A stretch of 23,793 bases of DNA from an uncultured Streptococcus sp. (GCF_905372115.1 NZ_CAJPNR010000031.1:1-23793); one strand, 5' to 3'; shown: positions 13,878 through 21,438, numbered from the stretch's first letter. The notes: generated by a model not told the origin, from the letters alone. Numbers and translations are program-made.

Positions 13878-14663
13878 ATGTCCACTATCTCTGCAGCAAG
13901 TATCCAGGTCGCCTACGATCAAAAGGTTATTATTGACGGACTGGACTGCCAACTAGCCGAGGGAAAGATTACAACTATTATCGGTAGCAATGGCTGTGGT
14001 AAATCCACTCTTCTCAAGGCTTTTACCCGTATTTTACCGACAAAAGTCGGCAGCATAACCCTGGATGGACAGTCCATCGCCCTACTGCCGACCAAGGAGG
14101 TGGCGCAAAAGATTGCCTTGTTGCCCCAAACCATGGAGGCGACCGATGGCATCACTGTTTATGACCTGGTCTCTTATGGCCGCTTTCCGCATCAAACTGG
14201 CTTAGGGCGGCTCAGTACAGAAGACCGGGAAAAAATCTGCTGGGCTATGGAAGCAACTCAAGTCAGCGAATTTTCAGACTGGCAGGTAGATGATTTGTCT
14301 GGAGGTCAGCGCCAGCGCGTCTGGATTGCTATGGCCTTAGCTCAAGATACAGAGACTATTTTTCTGGACGAGCCGACCACCTATCTGGATATGAATCACC
14401 AGCTGGAAATCTTGGAGTTGCTGAATGACCTCAACCGACTCAGCGGAAAAACCATTATCATGGTTCTGCATGACATCAACTTAGCTGCCCGCTTTTCTCA
14501 TCAGTTGATTGCTATGAAAAATGGGCATATCCGGTATCAAGGAAGTGTTGAGCAGGTCATGACCTCGGATATTCTGAGAGACATTTTTCAGATTGAAGCC
14601 CAGATTATTCGGGATCCTATTCAGGATAAGCCGCTCTGCCTCAGCTATCAACTCCTTAAATAA
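13878..14663 (+). CDS. fhuC: Ferrichrome-type iron-siderophore ABC transporter ATPase FhuC
   Basis: The ATPase of an iron-siderophore importer, 261 residues. Walker A is GSNGCGKST (36-44), the signature LSGGQRQR (140-147), and Walker B IFLDEPTTYLD (161-171). The TTYLD ending after Walker B is characteristic of the FecCD-associated ATPases (FhuC, FepC). It is first in a four-gene operon with a binding lipoprotein and two permeases. AAGGAAG precedes the ATG by five bases. The substrate class is inferred from family; the exact siderophore or haem-like ligand cannot be read from this gene. Confidence 0.93.
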   Translation: MSTISAASIQVAYDQKVIIDGLDCQLAEGKITTIIGSNGCGKSTLLKAFTRILPTKVGSITLDGQSIALLPTKEVAQKIALLPQTMEATDGITVYDLVSYGRFPHQTGLGRLSTEDREKICWAMEATQVSEFSDWQVDDLSGGQRQRVWIAMALAQDTETIFLDEPTTYLDMNHQLEILELLNDLNRLSGKTIIMVLHDINLAARFSHQLIAMKNGHIRYQGSVEQVMTSDILRDIFQIEAQIIRDPIQDKPLCLSYQLLK

Positions 14664-14742
14664 GCAATGTCTTCATAGATAAGCTTCCCATATCTCCTTC
14701 GTGGATACAGCTTCTAAACTTTTTATAGAATTGGAGGAAAAA

Positions 14743-15678
14743 ATGAAAAAGTTTTTATCATTTGCTACCCTTACTGTCACCATCTTCCTTTTAGTTGCCT
14801 GCGGCAGTTCATCTAAATCTGAAAACTCTACCTCTTCAAACAAGGTAGAGCTATCCAGCAAGCCCAAAATTGACGGATTCCACTACTACGGCGATATTCC
14901 TAAAAATCCAAAACGGATTGCCAGCCTCTCCTCAACCTACACCGGCTATCTGCTACAACTAGGCTTCGACCCTGTCACTGTAACATCCTATGATGCTAAA
15001 AATCCTGTCCTCAAGGAAAAAGTCAAAAATGCCAAGGTCCTGATGCCGGAAGATTTGGAATCAATCGCTAAGCAAAAGCCAGACCTTATCGTGGTAGATG
15101 CCAGTGACAAAAATATCAATGAACTAAAGAAAATCGCTCCAACTATTGCCATTGATTATGGAAAAAATGACTATTTAGAAATCCTGAATCGCTTTGGACA
15201 AATCTTTGATAAGGAAAAAGAAGCTGATCAATGGATTGCCGATTGGAAGAGTAAAACAGCTGATATCGGCAAGCAGTTAAAAGAAAAGCTGGGACAAAAT
15301 GTTACTTTCACTGTTGTTGGGCTATATGAAAAGGAAATCTACCTCTTCGGTAACAACTGGGGACGAGGCGGAGAAGTTATCTACAAGTCTCTGGGATTTG
15401 ATGCCCCACAAAAAGTGAAGGATGAAGTATTCCCAAGTGGCTACTTGCAAGTCAGCCAAGAAACGGTGAGTGAGTATATTGGCGATTATGTCCTGGTTGC
15501 AGCTGAAGATGATAAAACGGGCAGTGCTCTTTACGAAAGCGATGTTTGGAAATCCATTCCCGCTGTCCAACAGAACCATGTCTTAAAAGTGGATGCCAAC
15601 GCCTTTTATTTCAACGATCCATTGACACTTGAATACGAACTCAAAACCATTCAAGATGGCCTTGAAAAAATGAACTAG
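14743..15678 (+). CDS. fhuD: Iron-siderophore binding lipoprotein FhuD
   Basis: The substrate-binding protein of the importer, anchored outside the membrane. It has 311 residues with the start at 14743: MKKFLSF leads into a hydrophobic stretch and lipobox LLVAC with Cys20. GGAGG lies five bases before that ATG. A longer frame from a GTG at 14701 would bury the signal peptide, so I reject it. The mature part has the two-lobe helical-backbone fold of FhuD/FepB proteins (PKRIASLSSTYTGYLLQLG, then DLESIAKQKPDLIVV). Streptococcal relatives bind hydroxamate siderophores such as ferrichrome. Oral streptococci are not known to me to make these, so scavenging of foreign siderophores is likely. Confidence 0.9.
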   Translation: MKKFLSFATLTVTIFLLVACGSSSKSENSTSSNKVELSSKPKIDGFHYYGDIPKNPKRIASLSSTYTGYLLQLGFDPVTVTSYDAKNPVLKEKVKNAKVLMPEDLESIAKQKPDLIVVDASDKNINELKKIAPTIAIDYGKNDYLEILNRFGQIFDKEKEADQWIADWKSKTADIGKQLKEKLGQNVTFTVVGLYEKEIYLFGNNWGRGGEVIYKSLGFDAPQKVKDEVFPSGYLQVSQETVSEYIGDYVLVAAEDDKTGSALYESDVWKSIPAVQQNHVLKVDANAFYFNDPLTLEYELKTIQDGLEKMN

Positions 15679-15701
15679 GCCATTCCTTGCAGAAAACTTA
15701 G

Positions 15702-15730
15702 ACTAGTGAAAAAACATTGCTAGTATACAA
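15702..15730 (+). other. fhuD-fhuB gap with a short inverted repeat
   Basis: The 100-base gap between fhuD and fhuB holds ACTAG (15702-15706) and CTAGT (15720-15724), followed by AT-rich sequence with TATACAAT. It may be a weak stem-loop that adjusts permease levels, or a weak internal promoter. There is no T-tract of terminator type. Confidence 0.3.
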
Positions 15731-15778
15731 TATATCTCATGACAGCTATTTGATTTTCGACTATATAAAGGATACCAG

Positions 15779-16798
15779 ATGACGCTTCATTCACTCTTCA
15801 CTCAAAAAAATAGGCCAAACATCTTTTGGCTTGTTTTTTTCGCCCTCATTCTCCTGCTGATTGGCGGACTCTATCTCTACCTGCGCTTTGGCATTCCTAG
15901 CTACTCCCATCGGCAACTGATAGAAACGCTGAGCAATCCTTTCAAGGAAAGTCCAGCCCAGAACATCATCATAGATCTGCGCTTACCTAGAGGAATTGCA
16001 GCTCTGCTAGTCGGAGCTAGCTTGGCCGTTTCAGGAGCCATCATGCAGGGGATTACCCGCAATGCCATTGCTGATCCGGGACTTTTGGGTATCAACTCAG
16101 GAGCTGGCCTAGCGCTCATCTGCGGTTATGCCTTTTCTAAGAGTATACACTACAGTAGCATCCTCCTGCTCTCGCTTGCAGGAGCCAGTCTAGCCAGTAT
16201 TCTGGTTTTTAGCCTCTCCTACCATCCTAGAAAAGGTTTTGAGCAACTACGACTCGTCTTATCCGGTGCCATGGTAACAACACTCCTGACTGCTATCGGA
16301 CAAGGCTTGACCATTTACCTCAACCTGACCAATGCTGTCATCGGTTGGCAAGCTGGAGGGCTTCTAGGAACCAATTGGAAAATGCTGCAAATCATTGCTC
16401 CTTTTATCCTATTAGGCCTCTTACTGGCTCAGCTATTTTCTCACCAACTAACCATTCTCAGCCTCAATGAAACAGTAGCCAAGGGCTTAGGCCAGCGAAC
16501 GACTCAGATAACCCTGTTCTTTCTGAGTATTGTTCTACTGTTATCAGCGGCAGCCGTTGCCCTAGTAGGAAGCCTTGCCCTCGTCGGACTAATTATTCCA
16601 CACTTTGTCAAAACCATCAGCGGAAAGAACTACCAAAAAATACTGCCACTGACGATGCTAGCAGGATCGCTATTTCTACTGATTTGTGATTTTTCTGCAA
16701 GTCATATGGTCGGTCTGCCTCTTAGCTCTATTATCAGTCTCGTTACGCTGCCAGTCTTCCTATGGATGATGAGAAAGGGGACTTTCTATGAGAGATAA
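15779..16798 (+). CDS. fhuB: Iron-siderophore ABC transporter permease FhuB
   Basis: A FecCD-family permease, 339 residues with about nine to ten membrane segments. The N-terminus is a short cytoplasmic tail before a long hydrophobic helix. Characteristic motifs are DLRLPRGIAALLVGASLAVSG (about 66-86), ITRNAIADPGLLGINSGA near 92-109, and ALVGLIIPHFVK near 266-277, the ATPase-contact region. AAAGGA lies eight bases before the ATG. Its 3' end overlaps fhuG by eleven bases, so the two permeases are translationally coupled. Naming as FhuB rather than FhuG is by operon order only. Confidence 0.92.
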   Translation: MTLHSLFTQKNRPNIFWLVFFALILLLIGGLYLYLRFGIPSYSHRQLIETLSNPFKESPAQNIIIDLRLPRGIAALLVGASLAVSGAIMQGITRNAIADPGLLGINSGAGLALICGYAFSKSIHYSSILLLSLAGASLASILVFSLSYHPRKGFEQLRLVLSGAMVTTLLTAIGQGLTIYLNLTNAVIGWQAGGLLGTNWKMLQIIAPFILLGLLLAQLFSHQLTILSLNETVAKGLGQRTTQITLFFLSIVLLLSAAAVALVGSLALVGLIIPHFVKTISGKNYQKILPLTMLAGSLFLLICDFSASHMVGLPLSSIISLVTLPVFLWMMRKGTFYER

Positions 16799-17792
16799 AA
16801 AACGGATTCTTTTGGTTCTAGTAAGCCTCAGCCTCCTGACTTCCCTAATTTTCCTACTGTCTCTATCATCAGGCGATCAGGAATTTAATGTCGGAGAAGC
16901 TTTTCGATATCTGCTGGGGCAGGGAGATGATGGCAGCGCCTTTATCATGGAGCAGATCCGCTTGCCTCGAATTCTGGTCTGCCTTCTAGCAGGAGCTTCG
17001 CTAGGGATGAGCGGTGTACTGCTGCAGACCTTTACCCGAAACCCACTTGCTGATTCAGGAACCTTGGGAATCAATGCCGGAGCTGGTGTTATTATTACTC
17101 TTGCTATCAGCAAGCTAGAAGTGACCAATCCTTTCTATATTCGCTATCTTCCCTTTATCGCAACCTTTGGCGGTATGCTGACTGTAGCTCTTATTTACCT
17201 GATCTCACATCAAAAAGGCCATGCTATAAGCCCCGTCAAGCTCATTATCGCTGGCGTGACCTTGTCAACCATCCTGTCTTCTAGTATGATTGCCATCACC
17301 GGCCGTGTCAATCAGAACAAACTGACCTATGTGGTTAGCTGGCTAGCTGGTAAGATTACGGGTAATAACTGGGAAAGTCTAGCTATTGCTGGCCCCTTTT
17401 TGCTTTTATTCTGGCTGCTGACCTATCTGCATTCCCACAAGCTCAATATCCTCAGTCTAAATGATGAAACAGCTCTAGGTCTGGGGCTTCATCTAAAAAG
17501 AGAGCGGCAGATAACCCTACTATTGGCCAGTGCTCTCGTCGCCTTTAGCCTATCTCTAGCTGGAAATATTGTATTCATCGGTATGTTGGCTAGCCATATC
17601 AGCAAACGATTCCTGCCTAGCGATCATCGCTTACTCTTTCCAGCCGCCATGCTGCTAGGCGCCTTTATCATGACAGGGGCAGATACTGTCACAAGAACCT
17701 TTCTCATCGGAAGCTCCGTCCCGACAGGCATTTTGATTTCCATTATTGGAGCTCCCTACTTCCTCTACCTTATGTATCAGCATAAAAAATAA
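16788..17792 (+). CDS. fhuG: Iron-siderophore ABC transporter permease FhuG
   Basis: The second FecCD-family permease, 334 residues with about nine to ten membrane segments. It pairs with FhuB to form the pore. Motifs are IRLPRILVCLLAGASLGMSG (about 57-76), FTRNPLADSGTLGINAGAG near 82-100, and FIGMLASHISK near 264-274. It starts eleven bases inside fhuB, with AAAGGGG in front of the ATG. The operon ends in a hairpin that begins at its stop codon. Confidence 0.92.
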   Translation: MRDKKRILLVLVSLSLLTSLIFLLSLSSGDQEFNVGEAFRYLLGQGDDGSAFIMEQIRLPRILVCLLAGASLGMSGVLLQTFTRNPLADSGTLGINAGAGVIITLAISKLEVTNPFYIRYLPFIATFGGMLTVALIYLISHQKGHAISPVKLIIAGVTLSTILSSSMIAITGRVNQNKLTYVVSWLAGKITGNNWESLAIAGPFLLLFWLLTYLHSHKLNILSLNDETALGLGLHLKRERQITLLLASALVAFSLSLAGNIVFIGMLASHISKRFLPSDHRLLFPAAMLLGAFIMTGADTVTRTFLIGSSVPTGILISIIGAPYFLYLMYQHKK

Positions 17793-17822
17793 TCAGCCGA
17801 ATAATCGACTGATTGTTTTTTT
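17791..17822. terminator. Bidirectional terminator between fhuG and csbD
   Basis: AATCAG-C-CGA, loop ATAA, TCG-A-CTGATT form a nine-pair stem with one mismatch. A run of seven Ts follows on the plus strand, and six Ts follow on the minus strand. It overlaps both stop codons of the convergent genes. Confidence 0.82.
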
Positions 17823-18015
17823 ATTTATCCAAGCTGTTTTTGATACCCTCAACGGCACCTTCTACAGCTCCTTTAGCATCTTCAGCAATTTCTTTGGCTT
17901 TAGCAACAGTTTTTTCTACAAAGCCTTCTGCTTCAGTCTTGTTATCGCCTGTAACTTTGCCCACGCCTTCTTTAACAGCGCCTTTAGCTTCATCGAATTT
18001 ATTTTCTAGTGACAT
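17821..18015 (-). CDS. CsbD-family general stress protein
   Basis: A 64-residue, highly charged, Ala/Lys/Glu-rich protein of the CsbD family. MSLENKFDEAKGAVKEGVGK and VTGDNKTEAEGFVEK match the family core. It has no Cys, Trp or Tyr, and is likely a loosely folded helical cytoplasmic protein. In Bacillus the founding member is a sigma-B stress gene; streptococci lack sigma-B, so control must differ. ATGGAGGC lies eight bases before the ATG. It has its own consensus-type promoter, whose start region is covered by a 17-base imperfect palindrome. The molecular function is unknown. Confidence 0.9.
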   Translation of the reverse strand: MSLENKFDEAKGAVKEGVGKVTGDNKTEAEGFVEKTVAKAKEIAEDAKGAVEGAVEGIKNSLDK

Positions 18016-18037
18016 AATTTTGCCTCCATTCTTTTTT

Positions 18038-18054
18038 ACGGTTTCTGATACCGT
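18038..18054. promoter_or_regulatory. Palindromic candidate operator at the csbD start site
   Basis: On the plus strand ACGGTTTCTGATACCGT is a 17-base palindrome with seven of eight pairs matching around a central base. It lies at about +1 to +17 of the csbD transcript. That is a typical repressor position. I do not recognise the regulator. Confidence 0.5.
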
Positions 18055-18061
18055 TTACAGT

Positions 18062-18090
18062 AGTATAAGTTTTTTCTTTTCAAAGGTCAA
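18062..18090 (-). promoter_or_regulatory. csbD promoter (TTGACC-17-TATACT)
   Basis: On the minus strand TTGACC (18085-18090), 17 bases, TATACT (18062-18067). The -35 lies inside the last codons of the upstream DUF1803 gene, and that gene's stop codon sits in the spacer. Confidence 0.82.
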
Positions 18091-18769
18091 ATATTCTGCT
18101 CATTCTATGAGAAAATAAGTCCAGCTGAAAAATCAATCTCTCCTTATCAAAGCTGGCCCGCAACTCATACTTGCCTGCTTCGTTTTGCCGGATATAGCCC
18201 AAGATTACTAGGCTATCGACAAAAATGTCCCGCCGCTTCTGCATGAGCTCATCCTTGCGGACATACTTGAGGAGAAAGGTCGTCATATACTTTAGTGCAT
18301 ACTCTGGATTGACATCGCCCAAGACAGCATAGAGGGGCTTTTGTGCCTCAGACAGGGGATACTGGCGCTGCATCTTGTAAAAATAATTAGCCAAGGTCAG
18401 CTTATCCCGCAGAAAATCTGTCTCTTCCAGCAAGACCGTCGCATTGGTCTGATTGGAAAGCTGGGTCTCAAAGCGCAGCTCCAAGAGTTCCTGATAGAGA
18501 GGAGTGTCATCACGGATAAAGACCTCCTGATCCAAACGCAAATCCTCCAAACTTTCCACAAAAGGCAGCGACAGGTAATATCGCTTGTTCTCCCGCCGGA
18601 TGTAGCCTGCCTTGATATACTCCTCTATCGAGCGGTCAATATTAGCCACACCCTCAAACTCTCTCTTAATCTCCCGTAGAATCACTGCCTCATGCTGATC
18701 CAAATAATCAATCAGCTCCTGAAAAAAAGGCTGGCGCGTCAAACGGCTGTGATTGATGATTTTAATCAT
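18080..18769 (-). CDS. DUF1803-family protein
   Basis: A 229-residue cytoplasmic protein which I place in DUF1803, a family I know only from streptococci and close relatives. No function is assigned. The N-terminal region (about 28-68) has a helix-turn-helix followed by a wing-like YIRRENKRYYLSL. A second segment near the C-terminus (187-205) repeats the pattern as GYIRQNEAGKYEL. A winged-helix scaffold is therefore possible, but this is inference. It starts eight bases inside the preceding YiiX-like gene, with AAAGGAG in front of the ATG, so the two are translationally coupled. The csbD promoter begins within its 3' end. Confidence 0.82.
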   Translation of the reverse strand: MIKIINHSRLTRQPFFQELIDYLDQHEAVILREIKREFEGVANIDRSIEEYIKAGYIRRENKRYYLSLPFVESLEDLRLDQEVFIRDDTPLYQELLELRFETQLSNQTNATVLLEETDFLRDKLTLANYFYKMQRQYPLSEAQKPLYAVLGDVNPEYALKYMTTFLLKYVRKDELMQKRRDIFVDSLVILGYIRQNEAGKYELRASFDKERLIFQLDLFSHRMSRIFDL

Positions 18770-19274
18770 GGAGTTCTCCTTTGTAGATGAGTTTTCTTGA
18801 CTGAGCCAACTGGCTAGGATTCGTCCCAGGCTGATTTAAGGGCACATCTAAGCCCAAATTCTGATAATACTCCTGCCAAAAATCAGAAATTAGATTTTCC
18901 TCGTCTCCAAACTGCATGGGAATCGTATCAAAAATCGGTAAAATTTCCGCAATATACTCCGAACAGTAAAAACCATCGGACTGAGGATAAAAGCTGAAAT
19001 TGTATGACTTTCCTAGATGTAATTTGGCCCTTTTAAAGACAGCTTCTGCTTCAATAGCTGGATAACGATACACGTCATAAACATCCTCATCCTGCCAAAA
19101 ATCAGACAAGTCTTGATTGACAACACCCTTCTCATGGGTTGCATGAAAAATCTCACCATTAAAAAAGATAGCCACGTGGCTGTATGAACCAGTCGCTGCT
19201 CGAATGGCTGCAGCAATTTCTGAAGATCCGACTGTAAAAATCAAATCTCCATCTTGTAAATCTTGAATCTTCAT
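18762..19274 (-). CDS. YiiX/YebB-like permuted NlpC/P60 cysteine hydrolase
   Basis: A 170-residue protein of the circularly permuted papain-fold family (YiiX/YebB/YaeF, related to NlpC/P60). In permuted members the histidine comes before the cysteine. Here His33 is in GSYSHVAIFF and Cys104 is in GFYCSEYIAE. The N-terminal LQDGDLIFTVGSSEIAAAI is typical. There is no signal peptide, so it probably acts in the cytoplasm on an amide, ester or thioester bond not yet known. It lies between ppaC and the DUF1803 gene and overlaps the latter by eight bases. There is no room for its own promoter after the ppaC terminator, so expression likely comes from read-through. The ribosome-binding site is poor (GCGAGAG). 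Confidence 0.85.
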   Translation of the reverse strand: MKIQDLQDGDLIFTVGSSEIAAAIRAATGSYSHVAIFFNGEIFHATHEKGVVNQDLSDFWQDEDVYDVYRYPAIEAEAVFKRAKLHLGKSYNFSFYPQSDGFYCSEYIAEILPIFDTIPMQFGDEENLISDFWQEYYQNLGLDVPLNQPGTNPSQLAQSRKLIYKGELHD

Positions 19275-19288
19275 TTCTCTCGCCTATC

Positions 19289-19313
19289 AAAAAAGGAGCC
19301 GAAACTCCTTTTT
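19289..19313 (-). terminator. Terminator or attenuator after ppaC
   Basis: AAAAAGGAG and CTCCTTTTT form nine pairs around a 6-base loop, followed on the minus strand by a T run. It lies 15 bases before the ATG of the YiiX-like gene, so it would set how much transcription continues. Confidence 0.82.
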
Positions 19314-19366
19314 AGTATGAGGGGAATAGCCTCTCATGTAGTAACTAATCTATTCAACTGGGCTCT

Positions 19367-20302
19367 TTAAGCATTAAAACTTGCTGTCAGTTGAGGCACC
19401 ACTTGCTTCTTACGAGAAACAGCGCCTGCTAGGAAAGCATGGTTATTCTCAAGAGCAAAGTTAAAGGCTGCTTCGACCTTGTCCATATTGCTTCCGATAG
19501 CCAAAATTTCTGAGTTTGAGTTGATAATATCAGTAATCATCAAGACAAAGTCAGAGTAGCCATTATCAGCGATTGCTTTTTCAATAGCCGCTTCGATTTC
19601 TGTTTGACGTTCCAAAACTTCGGCAATATCAACAGTGTTGACCTGTGCCACACGGACATTGTTTCCGTTCAATTCAAAGGTTTTAGCATCAATGTCAATC
19701 AACTCTTCTGCAGACTTGCTAGCCAAGTTTGTACCTGCCTTGAGCATAGCCAAACCATACTCTTCTAAGTTGACACCAGCCAGCTCAGCCAATTCTGGTG
19801 CAATAATCTTGTCAGTCGGATGAGTTGTTGGTGACTTAAGCAAGAGAGTATCAGAGATCAAACCAGACAGCATCAATCCTGCAATTTCTTTTGGAACTTC
19901 TACTCCGTGCTCCTTGAACATGCGGTAAACAATAGAGGAAGCAGATCCCACTGGCTCCAAGCGCATGTAAAGGGGACTAGCTGTTTCAAAGTTAGCAACA
20001 CGGTGGTGGTCCACCACGCCATAAACTTCAACTTCTGCAATATCTGCCACAGACTGTTGGAATTCATTGTGGTCTGTCAGGATAACTTGCTCAGCTCCCT
20101 CTGCCTTTGCAGATGTAATCACGCGCGGTGCAGCCACGCCAAAGTAATCCAAAACAAAGGCTGTTTCTTCATTAGGCTCACCTAGAGCAACAACTTCTGT
20201 ATCCAAGCCATAAGCTTCACGAGCCAAGTAAGCAAAAGCGTAAGATGAACCAATGGCATCTGAGTCAGGATTTTGGTGACCGAAAACTAAAATTTTAGAC
20301 AT
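19367..20302 (-). CDS. ppaC: Manganese-dependent (family II) inorganic pyrophosphatase
   Basis: Hydrolyses pyrophosphate to phosphate, pulling biosynthetic reactions forward, in the cytoplasm. It is a family II enzyme of the DHH superfamily, 311 residues. The metal ligands are visible: His9, Asp13 and Asp15 in GHQNPDSDAIGS, Asp77 in LTDHNE, and His99 in VVDHHR. Asp151 in ISDTLLLKSPT and the C-terminal substrate motif SRKKQ (296-300) are also in place. AAGAGG lies seven bases before the ATG. It has its own promoter and is probably first in a transcript that reaches the DUF1803 gene by read-through. Confidence 0.98.
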   Translation of the reverse strand: MSKILVFGHQNPDSDAIGSSYAFAYLAREAYGLDTEVVALGEPNEETAFVLDYFGVAAPRVITSAKAEGAEQVILTDHNEFQQSVADIAEVEVYGVVDHHRVANFETASPLYMRLEPVGSASSIVYRMFKEHGVEVPKEIAGLMLSGLISDTLLLKSPTTHPTDKIIAPELAELAGVNLEEYGLAMLKAGTNLASKSAEELIDIDAKTFELNGNNVRVAQVNTVDIAEVLERQTEIEAAIEKAIADNGYSDFVLMITDIINSNSEILAIGSNMDKVEAAFNFALENNHAFLAGAVSRKKQVVPQLTASFNA

Positions 20303-20339
20303 GATAAACCTCTTCTTTTATATAATGTTTATTGCATTT

Positions 20340-20368
20340 ATTTTACCACAATTACAGGCATTTCACAA
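20340..20368 (-). promoter_or_regulatory. ppaC promoter (TTGTGA-17-TGG TAAAAT)
   Basis: On the minus strand TTGTGA (20363-20368), 17 bases ending in TGG, then TAAAAT (20340-20345). The leader would be about 30 bases. A second AT-rich -10-like sequence (TATATA) lies closer to the gene but lacks a -35. Confidence 0.6.
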
Positions 20369-20390
20369 AAGCAGAAGGGCATTTTTTTAG

Positions 20391-20421
20391 GAAAAATGGA
20401 CTGGTTAACCCACCAGCCCAT
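20391..20421 (-). terminator. pflA terminator
   Basis: The minus strand reads ATGGGCTGG, an 8-base loop and CCAGTCCAT (nine pairs with one G-U), followed by TTTTTCC. It starts about 20 bases after the pflA stop. Confidence 0.75.
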
Positions 20422-20441
20422 TAATTCATACTCAAAGTAGA

Positions 20442-21251
20442 TTAGCTATTATGCACCCGATTCATATACTCTGTATAGGACTCAGTCTGCATGAGTTCCT
20501 TGGCATTCTTGACCCGATCAGCTGTTGGAGGCTTAACCCCTTCCAGCTTGTAAGGGATGCCCAACTCCCGCCATTTGAATTCTCCCATGGTATGGTAAGG
20601 TAGAATTTCAAACTTATCAACATTCTTCAGAGTTTTTACAAATTTACCTAGCTCAATCAGGTCATCATCACGGTCGGTCAATCCCGGCACCAAGACATGG
20701 CGTATCCAGACTGGCTTTCCAATGTCAGATAGGTACTTGGCACAAGCCAAGATATTCTTGTTAGTCTGGCTGGTCACGATTTTGTGCTGTTCTTCGTTAA
20801 TCTCCTTGATATCTAGCAAGACTAAATCCGTCACTGCCATAAGCTTGTCAAATTTTTTCAGATAGCGAGGCGTATTTCTAAAAGGAAGGGCACAGGTATC
20901 CAAGGTACAGTGGATGCCCAGCTCCTTAGCCTTGGTAAAGAGGGCAATCAGAAAATCAATCTGCAGCAAGGCTTCTCCTCCGCTGACGGTGATGCCGCCT
21001 TTATTGCCCCAGAAACCCTTGTAACGGAGAGCTTCTTGTAAAACATCATCCACTGTCCGCAGCTGAGATTTGTTGGTCTCCATCTCCCATGTGTCCGGAT
21101 TATGGCAGTACTGGCAGCGCATGTGGCAGCCCTGCAAAAAAACAATAAAACGGATACCCGGTCCATCAACAGCTCCAAAACTTTCGGTGGAGTGGACCAT
21201 GCCCGTTACCTTTCCATAATCAACTGCTTCTTCAATTTTCTCTTCAACCAT
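20442..21251 (-). CDS. pflA: Pyruvate formate-lyase activating enzyme (radical SAM)
   Basis: Installs the glycyl radical on pyruvate formate-lyase, enabling mixed-acid fermentation without oxygen. It has 269 residues. The iron-sulfur ligands are Cys42, Cys46 and Cys49 in GCHMRCQYCHNPDTW. The SAM-binding GGE segment is SGGEALLQ (90-97). LLDIKEINEEQHK and WIRHVLVPGLTD fit the family. AAGAGG lies eight bases before the ATG. The gene is monocistronic, with an extended -10 promoter, a cre site directly after it and a terminator. The partner pfl gene is not in the window, as is usual in streptococci. Confidence 0.96.
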   Translation of the reverse strand: MVEEKIEEAVDYGKVTGMVHSTESFGAVDGPGIRFIVFLQGCHMRCQYCHNPDTWEMETNKSQLRTVDDVLQEALRYKGFWGNKGGITVSGGEALLQIDFLIALFTKAKELGIHCTLDTCALPFRNTPRYLKKFDKLMAVTDLVLLDIKEINEEQHKIVTSQTNKNILACAKYLSDIGKPVWIRHVLVPGLTDRDDDLIELGKFVKTLKNVDKFEILPYHTMGEFKWRELGIPYKLEGVKPPTADRVKNAKELMQTESYTEYMNRVHNS

Positions 21252-21269
21252 CGCGCAACCTCTTAAGTC

Positions 21270-21283
21270 TGAAAACGTTTTAT
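21270..21283 (+). promoter_or_regulatory. cre site (CcpA operator) of pflA
   Basis: TGAAAACGTTTTAT matches TGWAARCGYTWNCW at 13 of 14 positions. It covers about +4 to +17 of the pflA transcript, where CcpA binding would block initiation or elongation when sugar is plentiful. Glucose control of pyruvate formate-lyase fits. Confidence 0.72.
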
Positions 21284-21293
21284 AACTAACTAC

Positions 21294-21302
21294 ATTATAA
21301 CA
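21294..21302 (-). promoter_or_regulatory. Extended -10 promoter of pflA
   Basis: The minus strand reads TGTTATAAT, an extended -10 with a perfect TATAAT. There is no clear -35. Upstream (21341-21374) lie a GAAAACA/TGTTTTTC near-palindrome and two direct copies of TTTTCAGT, which could be activator sites. Confidence 0.68.
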
Positions 21303-21438
21303 TGATTAAAGCAAAAATAGACTTAATTTGCCTATTTTTTAGAAAACAAACTGTTTTTCAGTTTCATTTTCAGTGTTTTACAACAGATAAAATTTTAGGG
21401 CGAAAGCTGATTAAGACTTGCTCTTAGATGCTGGCAAA

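Noticed and set aside
14701..14742. N-terminal extension of fhuD from a GTG
   Set aside because: It would place 14 residues before the signal peptide. GGAGG sits correctly for the ATG at 14743.
20340..20368. Rex-type redox operator in the ppaC promoter
   Set aside because: TTGTGAAATG gives one half-site only; the second half does not fit TTCACAA.
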